Shown here: positions 17,335 through 26,781 of the stretch, one piece after another
How positions within the stretch are numbered: the stretch's first letter is position 1
How the letters are laid out: every line of letters starts with the position of its first letter
Source: Thermaerobacter sp. FW80
GTDB taxonomy: Bacteria > Bacillota > Sulfobacillia > Thermaerobacterales > Thermaerobacteraceae
Assembly (NCBI RefSeq): GCF_004634385.1
Contig: NZ_CP037895.1
Coordinates: 186,001-250,000 of the forward strand
DNA: 64,000 nt
Direction of reading: 5' to 3'
Made by a program: the position numbers and the translations under genes
The notes under the pieces: generated by a model
Databases searched by the model: none
What the model saw: only the letters and a program-made list of their open reading frames with translations
What the model was told of the DNA's origin: nothing

Positions 17335-18760
17335 GGTCAAGTCCCGAACTGTCTGTAAAAGCGGTCTGGGTCATGCCACGGTGGCAGGGGGTGAAACCTC
17401 TTTCTGCGCCGCTCTTTGCCGTTGCCGCTCCTCGATGTAGCGCTCCAGCTGCTTTCGTTCGTGCTCGCTGAACTGCACCCGCCGCCAGCGCTCACTCGCC
17501 CGCCACAGCACGGCGAAGACCAGCTTCAGGCACTCCCGCTCGCTCCGAAACCGCGGGATCACCTTGGCGCGCCGCCGCTCCTCCTCGAAGCTGCGCTCCA
17601 CCAGGTTGGTGGTCCGGACATGCTTGCGGTGGGCGGCGGGTAGCCGCAGGTGCGCCAGGCTCGCTTCCAGGTCCTCCTCCAGGCTCCGCATGGCCGAGGG
17701 ATACTCCCGCCCGAACCGCTCCACCACCTCGGCCACCAGCCGCCGGCCCTGCTCGATATCCGGTGCGTCCCGGATCGCCTCCAGGTAGGGCTTGAGCACG
17801 GGCCGCGCCTCCTCCGGCACCTTGGCCAGCACGTTCCGCATCTTGTGCACCCAGCAGCGGATGCGCTCCGCCTCCGGCCACATGGCTTCCACCGCCTGGA
17901 TCAGCCCCGGCGCCCCGTCCGTCGTCACCGTCAGCGGCGTCTTCAGCCCCCGGCGCACCAGATCCCGGAAGTGCTCCAGCCAGTCCTCGTAGCGCTCCTT
18001 GTTGCCCAGGCTCAGGTGCACCAGCACCTTGCTGCCGTCGCTCAAGATGGCCCAGGTGACCAGGATGCCCTCACGGCAGCCCGCCTGCCGGCGCAGCGAC
18101 TCGTAGATGGCGTCGGCGAACAGCTACACCACGTCGAGGCCTGACAGGTCCCGCTGGGCAAAGGCCTCGAACTCCTCGTGGAGCGCCTCGGTGATCCGGC
18201 TCACGGTGGACCGGCTCAAAAGCGGCGCTTCGCTGCCCGCCAGCTCCGCCAGCGCATCCTCGATGTCCCGGGTAGAGAGGCCCCGGGCGTACATCTCCAC
18301 CACCAGGCGCTCCAGCACGTCCGTCCGCCGCTTGAGGGCCCTCCACAGCGTGGGCTGGCACAGTCCCTCCATGCCCCGCACCTGGGGGACGTCGATCTCG
18401 AGCCGCCCCTCGGCGCAACGCAGCGTCCGCGGCTTGTAGCCGTTGCGGGCGCCTTCCTGGCCCGGCTCGCGCCGCTCGTAGCGTCCGCGCCCCAAAAGCT
18501 CCGTGACCTCTGCCTCCAGCAGCTCCTGGATGAGCTTGCGGGCGCCCAGGCGGACGAGGGCATGGGTCAGGTCCTCGACCTCCGTACCCTCCCGGGCCTG
18601 CTCGGCCAGCTGCCGGGCCAGCTCCGCCAACTGCTGGCTGGGTGGTATCCTGGACATCGGTCTGGGTCCTCCTCGGTGTGCCCCAGCTGGGGCGAGTTTT
18701 CCGACGCCACCGATGGTAGCCCAGACCGCTTCGCGTTTACAGACAGTTTAGGACGTCACC
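17335..18760 (-). mobile_element. IS256-type element 'a', copy 2 (inactive)
   Basis: 1426 bp with the same ends as copy 1, inverted. The flanks (CCTGAATGC at the left, ATCATGGAA at the right) do not match, so no target duplication survives. The right end abuts the clipped left end of an IS21-type element. The transposase has an amber codon and several substitutions, making this the most decayed of the four copies. Confidence 0.93.
17371..18657 (-). pseudogene. IS256-family transposase (type a) with internal amber codon
   Basis: Same 428-codon frame as copy 1, but the tyrosine of GLDVVYLFADAIYE, codon TAC, reads TAG at about 18124-18126 by a single C-to-G change. The stop falls just before the first catalytic aspartate. 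Other differences from copy 1 include LAEQ for LAAQ, LAKVPEE for LDKVPEE and LEEDLE for LQEDLE. Confidence 0.93.
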
Positions 18761-18866
18761 ATCATGGAATTCCCCACCTCCGCGATCATGGAATTCCCCA
18801 GCGGGACGGGCCTCAGGCAGGGGCAGATCGAATCCGGCCCTCAACCCACACCGGGAGGTTGAGGGC

Positions 18867-20423
18867 ATGGCGCGGAGGTCGTGGACCGTGGTCCAGATTG
18901 TTGACATCTACCTGCATTGGCAGGCAGGCCGTAGCATCCAGGCCATCGCCCGCAGCCTGGGCATCGACCGCAAGACGGTACGCAAGTACATCCGGGTCGC
19001 GTTGGCGGCAGGGTTCGAGCCGGGTGTGGCACGCACACCGGAGCAATGGCGCGCGTTCGTGCGCGAGCGGTTCCCCGGGCTGGAGGATCCCCGCCGGCGC
19101 TCGGACCGTTTCGCCTTGCTCGACCCCTACCGGGACTTCATCCGCGAGGGCCTTGCAACCAACCGGATGAGCACGGTACACCGGCGCCTGGTGGCCCAGA
19201 CGGGCCTGCCCGTGAGCATCGCCACCTTCCGGCGCTACGTGCACGCCACGTTCCCGGAGCTGCTCCTGCCCGCGGCCTCGGTGCCCGTGTGGCGACCGGA
19301 GGTGGAGCCCGGTGAAGAGGCGCAGGTGGATTTCGGCTACCTGGGGCTCTGGCTGGACCCGGTTCGCCAGCGCACCATGCGGGTGTACGCCTTCACCATG
19401 GTGCTCAGCTACAGCCGCCACCTCTTCGCCCGGCTGGTCACACGCCTGGACCAGGAGACCTGGCAGGACGGCCACGTGCGCGCTTTCGCCTTCTTCGGCG
19501 GCATCCCACGGCGCATCGTCCCCGACAACCTCAAGCCCGGCGTGCTCAAGCCCGACCTGTACGATCCCGTGCTGAACCGAACGTACGCCGAGCTGGCCGC
19601 GCACTACGGCTTCCTCATCGACCCGGCTCGAGCCGGCCGCCCGAAGGACAAGCCGCGCGTGGAGCGCGCCATTCCCTACCTGCGAGAGAGCTTCTGGCAG
19701 GGACAGGCGTTCGTCCACCTCGACGCCGCCAACCGGGAGCTGGAGCGTTGGTGCCTCGAAGTGGCCGGGCAGCGCGTGCACGGCACGACCCGCCGCCGGC
19801 CCGTCGAGGTGTTCTGCGCCGAGGAACGCCCACGCCTTTTGCCCCTGCCTGCTACGCCGTGGGAGCCATGGATCTGGACCGTGGCCAAGGTGGCACCCGA
19901 CAGTTACTGCGGCGTCGCCGGTGCGCTGTACTCGGTGCCCTACACCTTGCGCGGTCAGCGCCTGGATGTGCGCCTCACCCCGAAACGGGTGCAGTTCTAT
20001 CGCGGTGAGGACCTCGTCAAGACCCACGTGCGCGGGCCCAAGGGCAGCCGAACCACCGACCCGGCCGACCTGCCGCCGGACCGGGTCGCCTTCTACCAGC
20101 GCACGCCCCCGTGGTGCCTGCAACAGGCCCGCGCCCTGGGACCGTCCGTGTTCGAGCTCGTCCACCAGCTCCTCCAGGGGCATACGCTCACTCACCTGCG
20201 CCAGGCTCAGGGCATCCTCCGCCTCGGCGAGCGCTTCGGCCCCGGGCGATTGGAGGCCGCCTGCCAGCGCGCCCTGGAGTTCGGCGATCCCCGCTACCGC
20301 ACTGTCAAGAACATCCTCGAACGCGGCTACGACCAAGCCTCGGGGCCTCAGCCGACCCCCGCGTGCCGCGGCGACGCCTACCTGCGGGGCCCCGGGGCCT
20401 ATACCCTCACGCCCAGGAGGTGA
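18867..20423 (+). CDS. istA: IS21-family transposase IstA
   Basis: 518 aa, unrelated in detail to the IstA at 6258. It has an N-terminal helix-turn-helix (GRSIQAIARSLGIDRKTVRK) and a DDE core with QVDFGYLG, RIVPDNLKPGV and KPRVERAIPYLRE. ATG 18867 follows GGGAGGTTGAGG. Six nt separate it from istB. Intact, so the element may be active despite its clipped left tip. Confidence 0.93.
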   Translation: MARRSWTVVQIVDIYLHWQAGRSIQAIARSLGIDRKTVRKYIRVALAAGFEPGVARTPEQWRAFVRERFPGLEDPRRRSDRFALLDPYRDFIREGLATNRMSTVHRRLVAQTGLPVSIATFRRYVHATFPELLLPAASVPVWRPEVEPGEEAQVDFGYLGLWLDPVRQRTMRVYAFTMVLSYSRHLFARLVTRLDQETWQDGHVRAFAFFGGIPRRIVPDNLKPGVLKPDLYDPVLNRTYAELAAHYGFLIDPARAGRPKDKPRVERAIPYLRESFWQGQAFVHLDAANRELERWCLEVAGQRVHGTTRRRPVEVFCAEERPRLLPLPATPWEPWIWTVAKVAPDSYCGVAGALYSVPYTLRGQRLDVRLTPKRVQFYRGEDLVKTHVRGPKGSRTTDPADLPPDRVAFYQRTPPWCLQQARALGPSVFELVHQLLQGHTLTHLRQAQGILRLGERFGPGRLEAACQRALEFGDPRYRTVKNILERGYDQASGPQPTPACRGDAYLRGPGAYTLTPRR

Positions 20424-20428
20424 CCGCT

Positions 20429-21214
20429 GTGCAGGTGCATCAGCTCGAGCGCCTGCTCAAGAAGCTCAAGCTGGGGGGCATGCTCGCCACTCTCCAACAG
20501 CGGTTCGAGCAGGCCCAGGGCCAGCAGCTCGGCTACCTCGAGTTCCTCGTGCTCCTGCTGGAGGACGAGATCGCCCGCCGCGACCAGAAGACCCTCGCCC
20601 TGCGCGTGGCCAAAGCCCGTTTTGAGGAGGTCAAGACGCTGACCGACTTCGACTTCCGGGCCAGCCCGAAGATTCCCGCCGCCCTCATCCGCGACCTGGC
20701 TACCCTGCGCTTCCTCCAGCGCCAGGAGTCCGTGCTCATCTGCGGGCCTGTGGGCGTGGGCAAGTCCCACATCGCCCAAGCCCTCGGGTACCTCGCCTGC
20801 CAGCAGGGCTACCGCGTCCGCTACGTCAAGACGCCCCGCCTGCTGGCCGATCTCGGCGGTGGCCGTGCCGACGGCACCTACGACACTCGCCTACGTAGCT
20901 ACCTCGGTCCGGACCTGCTCATCCTCGACGACTTCGGCCTGCAGGCGTTCACCGCCACCCAGTCCGAGGACCTCGATCAGCTCATCTGCGAGCGGTACCT
21001 GCGCCGCTGCACCATCGTCGTCTCCAACCGGCCGCCGCAGGAGTGGTACACCCTCTTCGCCGATCCCGTGCTGGCCGAAGGTGCGCTGGACCGGCTTGTC
21101 AACGCCTCGCACCACGTGCTTATGGACGGGCCCAGTTACAGGCCCCGCAAACGGCCCGGCAGCACCACCACCCTAACCGCCGATCCCACCGGGGAGGTGA
21201 TGCCGTCCGCGTAG
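20429..21214 (+). CDS. istB: IS21-family helper ATPase IstB
   Basis: 261 aa AAA+ protein with Walker A GPVGVGKSHIAQA and Walker B LLILDDFGLQA. The open frame extends upstream inside istA, but the GTG at 20429 has a textbook AGGAGG at 20415-20420 and gives the normal IstB N-terminus (VQVHQLERLLKKLKLGGM). Intact. Confidence 0.93.
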   Translation: MQVHQLERLLKKLKLGGMLATLQQRFEQAQGQQLGYLEFLVLLLEDEIARRDQKTLALRVAKARFEEVKTLTDFDFRASPKIPAALIRDLATLRFLQRQESVLICGPVGVGKSHIAQALGYLACQQGYRVRYVKTPRLLADLGGGRADGTYDTRLRSYLGPDLLILDDFGLQAFTATQSEDLDQLICERYLRRCTIVVSNRPPQEWYTLFADPVLAEGALDRLVNASHHVLMDGPSYRPRKRPGSTTTLTADPTGEVMPSA

Positions 21215-21238
21215 CGAAACAGCCGAGTCGACCCCAAG

Positions 21239-21327
21239 TGGGGCAATCCGTGATCGCCCCACTGGGGAATTCCATGATCGGAGCCGTGGGGAATTCCGTG
21301 ATCGAACCCTGGGGAATTCCGTGATCG
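21239..21327. repeat. Four iterons at the right end of the IS21-type element
   Basis: Four tandem copies of TGGGG(A/C)A(T)TCC(A/G)TGATCG start at 21239, 21263, 21287 and 21310. The innermost is the most diverged (GGGGCAATCC). The period of about 24 bp suggests transposase-binding sites on one helix face every second turn or so. Confidence 0.85.
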
Positions 21328-21404
21328 TCGACAGTACAGCATGATTGAAATATGCATCATGTTTCCCACGACATTGACCGTTCGATCCAAATCCGCTCCG
21401 AGTT

Positions 21405-22829
21405 GGTCACGTCCCGTCAAGTGGTGTGATTTGCGCTCCCCTCGGGTTTGAACGCCTTACATGGCCAGCACCTTCAGGGTTGCTTCGGTTTCATGGAGCC
21501 GCGTAGCCTCATGTGATGTACACGCGTCAATCTTGGCCATCGACTCCAGGCTGAAGTACCGCCGGGACACCAGCCATTCGTCCTGTTGCTCCTCGAGAAG
21601 AGCTCCCAACAGGCGGATGGCGGCGGCCATGTTCGGGAAGATCCCCACCACGTCGCAGCGCCGGGCCAGTTCCCGATTCAGCCGCTCCAGAACGTTGGTC
21701 GAGTGGATCCGCCGCCAGTGCTCGGTCGGGAAGGCCATGTACGCCAGCACGTCCTCCATTGCATCCCGAAGCAGAGCGGCGGCCTGGGGGAATCGCCGGT
21801 CCAGGTTGGCTGCCACGTGTTCCAGCTGCTCCCGGGCGGACTCCAGGTCGGGCTGGGCGAAGATCGTCCGCACCAGGGCCGCCACCATCGGCTGGGCGTG
21901 CTTGGGCACCCGGGCCAGCAGGTTCCGCATGAAGTGCACGCGGCACCGTTGCCAGCTGGCGCCCGCCAGCACCTCGCTGATGGCGCGCTTGAGCCCCTCA
22001 TGGGCATCGGAGATGACGAGGCGAACACCCTTGAGCCCGCGGGCCACCAGGCTGCGGAGAAACGCGAGCCAGAACTCGTACGTCTCGGCGGCGCCCACGT
22101 CAAAGCCCAGCACCTCGCGCTCCCCGGTTCGCTTCACCCCGACGGCGATGACCGCGGCCATGTTCACCACCCGGTGGTCCTGCCGCACCTTGATCGGCTT
22201 GGCGTCGAGCCAAACGTAGGGGTACTCGCCTTCCAGGGGACGGTTGCGGAAGCGCTCCATCCGCTCGTCCAGTTCCGCGCAGAGTCGCGACACCTCGCTC
22301 TTGCTGATGCCGTCCAGGCCCAAGGCCCGGACCAGGTCGTCGACCTTCCGGGTGCTGACCCCCTGCACATAAGCCTCCTGCACCACGGCGACCAGGGCCC
22401 GTTCCGCCCGCCGGCGTGGCTCCAGCAGGCTTGGGAAGTAGCTGCCCTGGCGGAGCTTTGGGATCCGCAGCTCGATGGTGCCCACGCGGGTATCCCAGGG
22501 CCGGGAGCGATAGCCGTTCCGGTAGGTCTTGCGCGTTTCCGTGCGCTCGTACCGCTGAGCGCCAACGAGTTCGCTCACCTCGAGCTCCATGAGCTGTTGG
22601 GCCAGCCAGCGTAGTCCTTCCCGCAGGGCATCGGCTTCCGGCTCCCCCTGGTGTTTGCGTAGAAGCTCGAGAAGTGCCATCCTGAAATCAGCGGTCACCG
22701 GTGAGCGGACCTCCCTTCATGGCGGTTCTTGTCCAACCCGAAGGGGAGCCACCGGTGACCTTTCTTGTCAAGGGCCACCAGGCTCGGGCCCTACAGCCCG
22801 GCGATTTCCACCACCACCTGGGACACTAA
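21405..22829 (-). mobile_element. IS256-type element 'b', copy A
   Basis: 1425 bp; left end GGTCACGTCCCGTCAAGTGG, right end (inverse) TTAGTGTCCCAGGTGGTGG. Target duplication CTCCGAGTT at 21396-21404 and 22830-22838. It appears identical to copy B at 29205 in opposite orientation. Confidence 0.96.
21457..22698 (-). CDS. IS256-family transposase (type b)
   Basis: 413 aa. The catalytic triad is visible in YVWLDAKPIKV, VISDAHEGLK and NVLERLNRELARR, with CRVHFMRNLLARV between. The GTG start is preceded by GGGAGG; an internal ATG six codons on is an alternative. The same protein is encoded at 29336; the 41709 copy is close and the 32755 copy more diverged. Confidence 0.96.
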   Translation of the reverse strand: MTADFRMALLELLRKHQGEPEADALREGLRWLAQQLMELEVSELVGAQRYERTETRKTYRNGYRSRPWDTRVGTIELRIPKLRQGSYFPSLLEPRRRAERALVAVVQEAYVQGVSTRKVDDLVRALGLDGISKSEVSRLCAELDERMERFRNRPLEGEYPYVWLDAKPIKVRQDHRVVNMAAVIAVGVKRTGEREVLGFDVGAAETYEFWLAFLRSLVARGLKGVRLVISDAHEGLKRAISEVLAGASWQRCRVHFMRNLLARVPKHAQPMVAALVRTIFAQPDLESAREQLEHVAANLDRRFPQAAALLRDAMEDVLAYMAFPTEHWRRIHSTNVLERLNRELARRCDVVGIFPNMAAAIRLLGALLEEQQDEWLVSRRYFSLESMAKIDACTSHEATRLHETEATLKVLAM

Positions 22830-23610
22830 CTCCGAGTTCCACAACAAACCGATCGCTAAATACTTGCCGCGTTGCGCCCGAGTGCGCTGCTGCAGTTCAT
22901 CAAAGTAACTATCGCCAAAGTCAACACAAACGAGAAGCCGAACCTCGGCCGCAGAGAAAATGATCTTTTGGAAATCCTCTTGCACTGCCAGTCGACCAGC
23001 TAGCTCACTTTCGCATGCCAACACAAGTCTCTTGATCCACCCGTCGTCATCTACTTCCACCCAGCACAAGTCCCACAGCCACTCACCGTTGTGGTACTTG
23101 CTACGAACATGAAGCCCCTTGCTACGCCCCAGCTCCCCCAGCCCACGGAGAATTGCTTCGGTGGCCATCGACCACTGCCAGCCTGGGTCGGAGGGGCGGA
23201 GAGATAGACTATCAAGGCTCTCTTGAATGGACCGTTGGATCTCATCTGCCGACACCACGGAGTGGGTCCAGCCCGCCACTTCCCACCACCTCCCAATTGT
23301 ATGCAATTCGTCCCAGATACAGCTGTACCTTCCGCGAACGGTATACAAGGACGCGCTAGGCGCGTAAGTTTGCACTTGGTTTTCAAGGACTGGCCCTGGC
23401 GCCTGGTCTGTGCGTCTCCGAGAAAGAGCTGGCGTAATTCGTGGCAGCTTGACCTTTTTGATGAAATTGCCATCCCGGGCGTTCATCGTCTGGCCATGGT
23501 GCATAAGCGAGGAGCGCGGGAGGATCCCCTGCGCCAGGTCCTCACAGAATGATAAAGGCCGAGCCTATCAGGCACGGCCTGCGACCTATCCCAGAGGAGG
23601 TACCCTCAAA

Positions 23611-24949
23611 AGGTGTGTAAATGGCGAAGGCGGTGTACCCTCCTCTTGGTGAACAACGAGGGCTTGGAAGCCCGGAGGGAGGAGAGCCACCGCCATGCAC
23701 CAGCGGACCACGTCGGGGAACCTGACGTCAAGCCCCACCTGGGAAGGACTGCACGAGTGGCTGCGGAACGCGATCCAGGCGCTGATCCAGGAGGCGCTGG
23801 AGGCCGAGGTGACCGAGCTTTTGGGCCGGGTCCGCTACCAGCGGCGTGCCGCCGTCGATGCACCGGCCGGGTACCGGAACGGGTACGGCAAGCCGCGGAA
23901 GCTGACCACCCCCATGGGCACCCTGACCCTGCGGCGTCCCCGGGTGCGGGGCCTCGAGGAGCGGTTCGAGAGCCGGATCCTGCCTCTGTTCGTTCGGCGC
24001 ACGAAGGAGGTCTCGGAGCTGTTGCCGGAGCTGTACCTGCACGGGCTGGCCGAGGGGGACTTCGACCTGGCCCTGCGGGGGCTGCTCGGTGAAGAGGCGC
24101 CGCTTTCCGCCCGGACGGTGGCGCGCCTGAAGGAGCGGTGGCAGGCGGAGTGGGAGGCCTGGCGGACGCGGCGGCTGGATGCGCTGCAGGTGGTCTACCT
24201 GTGGGTGGACGGGGTGTACGTGAAGGCGGGGTTGGAGCGGGAGCGGGCGGCGCTGCTCGTGGCCGTGGCGGGCCTCGTGGACGGCCGCAAGGAGGTGGTG
24301 GCGGTTGTGCCGGGCTACCGGGAGTCGGTGGCGAGCGGGTCGGAGGTGCTGCGGGACCTGCGGGACCGAGGGATGAACGCGCCCAGGCTGGTGATCGGGG
24401 ACGGGCACCTAGGGATCTGGGGCGCGCTGCGCAACGTCTGGCCGGAAGCGGAGGAGCAGCGCTGCTGGAACCACAAGGTGCTCAACGTGCTGGAGCAGCT
24501 GCCGCGCCGGCAGCAGGCCGTGGCCAAGCCCATGCTCCGGGCCATCGCCTACGCCCCGACCCGGGCGGAGGCGGAACGGAAGCGCAAGGCGTTCGAGGCC
24601 TGGTGTCACCGGCACGGCTACGGGAAGGCGGCGGAGACGCTGGGGCGGGACTGGGAGCGCATGGTGACGTTTTACCGGTACCCCAAGGAGCACTGGCGCC
24701 ACCTGCGGACCACAAACGTGGTGGAATCCCCCTTCGCCGCGCTGCGGCTGCGTACGGACGCGGCCAAGCGGTTCAAGAAGGTGGAGCGGGCCACGGCGGT
24801 GATCTGGAAGATGCTCATGGTGGCCCAGACCCGCTTCCGGCGGCTAAGCGCCCCGGAGTTGCTGGCCAAGGTCTACGCCGGGGCGCGGTACGAAGACGGC
24901 ATCGAGGTCGCGGAGAAGGGGGTCGCCGCCTGAGCGCATTTACACACCT
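23611..24949 (+). mobile_element. IS256-type element 'c'
   Basis: About 1.34 kb bounded by AGGTGTGTAAATG at 23611 and its inverse CATTTACACACCT ending at 24949. The flanks (ACCCTCAAA and ATTGACGGA) do not match, so there is no target duplication. One intact transposase. Single copy in this window. Confidence 0.88.
23695..24933 (+). CDS. IS256-family transposase (type c)
   Basis: 412-aa IS256/mutator transposase of a different subgroup from types a and b. The triad is at VYLWVDGVYV, LVIGDGHLG and TNVVESPFAALR, with RCWNHKVLNVL preceding the helical insertion. ATG 23695 follows GGAGGAGAGCC. Intact. Confidence 0.95.
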   Translation: MHQRTTSGNLTSSPTWEGLHEWLRNAIQALIQEALEAEVTELLGRVRYQRRAAVDAPAGYRNGYGKPRKLTTPMGTLTLRRPRVRGLEERFESRILPLFVRRTKEVSELLPELYLHGLAEGDFDLALRGLLGEEAPLSARTVARLKERWQAEWEAWRTRRLDALQVVYLWVDGVYVKAGLERERAALLVAVAGLVDGRKEVVAVVPGYRESVASGSEVLRDLRDRGMNAPRLVIGDGHLGIWGALRNVWPEAEEQRCWNHKVLNVLEQLPRRQQAVAKPMLRAIAYAPTRAEAERKRKAFEAWCHRHGYGKAAETLGRDWERMVTFYRYPKEHWRHLRTTNVVESPFAALRLRTDAAKRFKKVERATAVIWKMLMVAQTRFRRLSAPELLAKVYAGARYEDGIEVAEKGVAA

Positions 24950-25042
24950 ATTGACGGAAGCTCTCCCAGAGTACTGGTACCGTATACCGTTACGCGCTTT
25001 GCGCCTCAACGTGAGGAGTGTGGGCTATCCCCTTGCGCCGCC

Positions 25043-26468
25043 GGTGACGTCCTAAACTGTCTGTAAACGCGAAGCGGTCTGGGCTACCATCGGTGGCGTC
25101 GGAAAACTCGCCCCAGCTGGGGCACACCGAGGAGGACCCAGACCTATGTCCAGGATACCACCCAGCCAGCAGTTGGCGGAGCTGGCCCGGCAGCTGGCCG
25201 CGCAGGCCCGGGAGGGTACTGAGGTCGAGGACCTGACCCATGCCCTCGTCCGCCTGGGCGCCCGCAAGCTCATCCAGGAGCTGCTGGAGGCAGAGGTCAC
25301 GGAGCTTTTGGGGCGCGGACGCTACGAGCGGCGCGAGCCTGGCCAGGAAGGCGCCCGCAACGGCTACAAGCCGCGGACGCTGCGTTGCGCCGAGGGGCGG
25401 CTCGAGATCGACGTCCCCCAGGTGCGGGGCATGGAGGGACTGTGCCAGCCCACGCTGTGGAGGGCCCTCAAGCGGCGGACGGACGTGCTGGAGCGCCTGG
25501 TGGTGGAGATGTACGCCCGGGGCCTCTCTACCCGGGACATCGAGGATGCGCTGGCGGAGCTGGCGGGCAGCGAAGCGCCGCTTTTGAGCCGGTCCACCGT
25601 GAGCCGGATCACCGAGGCGCTCCACGAGGAGTTCGAGGCCTTTGCCCAGCGGGACCTGTCAGGCCTCGACGTGGTGTACCTGTTCGCCGACGCCATCTAC
25701 GAGTCGCTGCGCCGGCAGGCGGGCTGCCGTGAGGGCATCCTGGTCACCTGGGCCATCTTGAGCGACGGCAGCAAGGTGCTGGTGCACCTGAGCCTGGGCA
25801 ACAAGGAGCGCTACGAGGACTGGCTGGAGCACTTCCGGGATCTGGTGCGCCGGGGGCTGAAGACGCCGCTGACGGTGACGACGGACGGGGCGCCGGGGCT
25901 GATCCAGGCGGTGGAAGCCATGTGGCCGGAGGCGGAGCGCATCCGCTGCTGGGTGCACAAGATGCGGAACGTGCTGGACAAGGTGCCGGAGGAGGCGCGG
26001 CCCGTGCTCAAGCCCTACCTGGAGGCGATCCGGGACGCACCGGATATCGAGCAGGGCCGGCGGCTGGTGGCCGAGGTGGTGGAGCGGTTCGGGCGGGAGT
26101 ATCCCTCGGCCATGCGGAGCCTGCAGGAGGACCTGGAAGCGAGCCTGGCGCACCTGCGGCTACCCGCCGCCCACCGCAAGCATGTCCGGACCACCAACCT
26201 GGTGGAGCGCAGCTTCGAGGAGGAGCGGCGGCGCGCCAAGGTGATCCCGCGGTTTCGGAGCGAGCGGGAGTGCCTGAAGCTAGTCTTCGCCGTGCTGTGG
26301 CGGGCGAGTGAGCGCTGGCGGCGGGTGCAGTTCAGCGAGCACGAACGAAAGCAGCTGGAGCGCTACATCGAGGAGCGGCAACGGCAAAGAGCGGCGCAGA
26401 AAGAGGTTTCACCCGCTGCCACCGTGGCATGACCCAGACCGCTTTTACAGACAGTTCGGGACTTGACC
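25043..26468 (+). mobile_element. IS256-type element 'a', copy 3
   Basis: 1426 bp, same ends and orientation as copy 1. The target duplication TGCGCCGCC lies at 25034-25042 and 26469-26477. Inserted 93 nt after IS256-c. Confidence 0.97.
25146..26432 (+). CDS. IS256-family transposase (type a)
   Basis: 428 aa, reading the same as the copy-1 transposase at 8825 in every part I compared, with FADAIYE, TTDGAPGL and LVERSFEEE. Intact. Confidence 0.96.
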   Translation: MSRIPPSQQLAELARQLAAQAREGTEVEDLTHALVRLGARKLIQELLEAEVTELLGRGRYERREPGQEGARNGYKPRTLRCAEGRLEIDVPQVRGMEGLCQPTLWRALKRRTDVLERLVVEMYARGLSTRDIEDALAELAGSEAPLLSRSTVSRITEALHEEFEAFAQRDLSGLDVVYLFADAIYESLRRQAGCREGILVTWAILSDGSKVLVHLSLGNKERYEDWLEHFRDLVRRGLKTPLTVTTDGAPGLIQAVEAMWPEAERIRCWVHKMRNVLDKVPEEARPVLKPYLEAIRDAPDIEQGRRLVAEVVERFGREYPSAMRSLQEDLEASLAHLRLPAAHRKHVRTTNLVERSFEEERRRAKVIPRFRSERECLKLVFAVLWRASERWRRVQFSEHERKQLERYIEERQRQRAAQKEVSPAATVA

Positions 26469-26781
26469 TGCGCCGCCGGCGCCGGACTTCCTGGCGTTCG
26501 ACGGACATGTAGCAACGGGAACGCGGATTCCAGCGCATGATATACCGTCCCTCGGCCACGCCTTTTTCTCCCAGAAGGGCTAGGAGTTGCTTGCTGCTCG
26601 TCCGGCCGGTCTTCTTGTTCACCAGCCATGCTTCGGTGTCGGCCGGACCCGCCTTCGCCAGTGCTAGCTTGCCCCCGCGAACCCCCAAAAGGATTCTCAG
26701 CGGCTGATCCTGCTTATCGTCCCCCAGAAGCTCACGTCGCAACGTGCTGGAAAGAACGACGGCCTTCTGATCCACGGTCAC

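Larger units (their letters stand above)
18761..21327 (+). mobile_element. IS21-family element with iterated ends
   Basis: istA and istB are intact between arrays of an 18-bp word, TGGGGAATTCC(A/G)TGATCG. Two copies face inward at the left (about 18761-18776 and 18783-18800) and four at the right (21239, 21263, 21287, 21310), spaced 23-24 bp. By that spacing the outer left copy should begin near 18759, but its first two bases are replaced by the end of IS256-a copy 2, so the left tip is clipped. The right end may extend a few bases past 21327. No target duplication is seen. Confidence 0.85.
21357..23504 (-). pseudogene. Orphan gene split by IS256-b copy A
   Basis: The N-terminal 225 codons lie at 22830-23504. 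Deleting the IS and one copy of CTCCGAGTT joins ...LLWNSE to RIWIERSMSWET and a TGA at 21357-21359, giving 237 aa. The protein has a Trp-rich central block (WLWDLCWVEVDDD, then LVLACESELA) whose D...ESE pattern recalls PD-(D/E)XK-like nucleases. I do not recognise a named family. In the present arrangement the frame runs on into the IS and ends SQVVVEIAGL. Confidence 0.75.
24990..26781 (-). pseudogene. 118-aa orphan gene split by IS256-a copy 3
   Basis: Codons for MTVDQKAVVLSSTLRRELLG... run from a GTG at 26781 down to 26469. Removing the IS and one TGCGCCGCC joins ...VERQEVRRRRR to KGIAHTPHVEAQSA and TAA at 24990-24992, giving 118 aa. The arginine run lies exactly at the target site. No domain is recognised; the fold is probably small alpha+beta with a basic tail. 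The start has no strong ribosome binding site, and a second GTG lies two codons on. Confidence 0.7.

Noticed and set aside
17092-17340. Minus-strand 82-codon frame after the second DJ-1 gene
   Set aside because: It covers the terminator hairpin, starts with TTG at the IS boundary and shows no motif.
8722-26468. Recombination between directly repeated IS256-a copies 1 and 3
   Set aside because: Both retain matching duplications on their own two sides, so no exchange of flanks has occurred.
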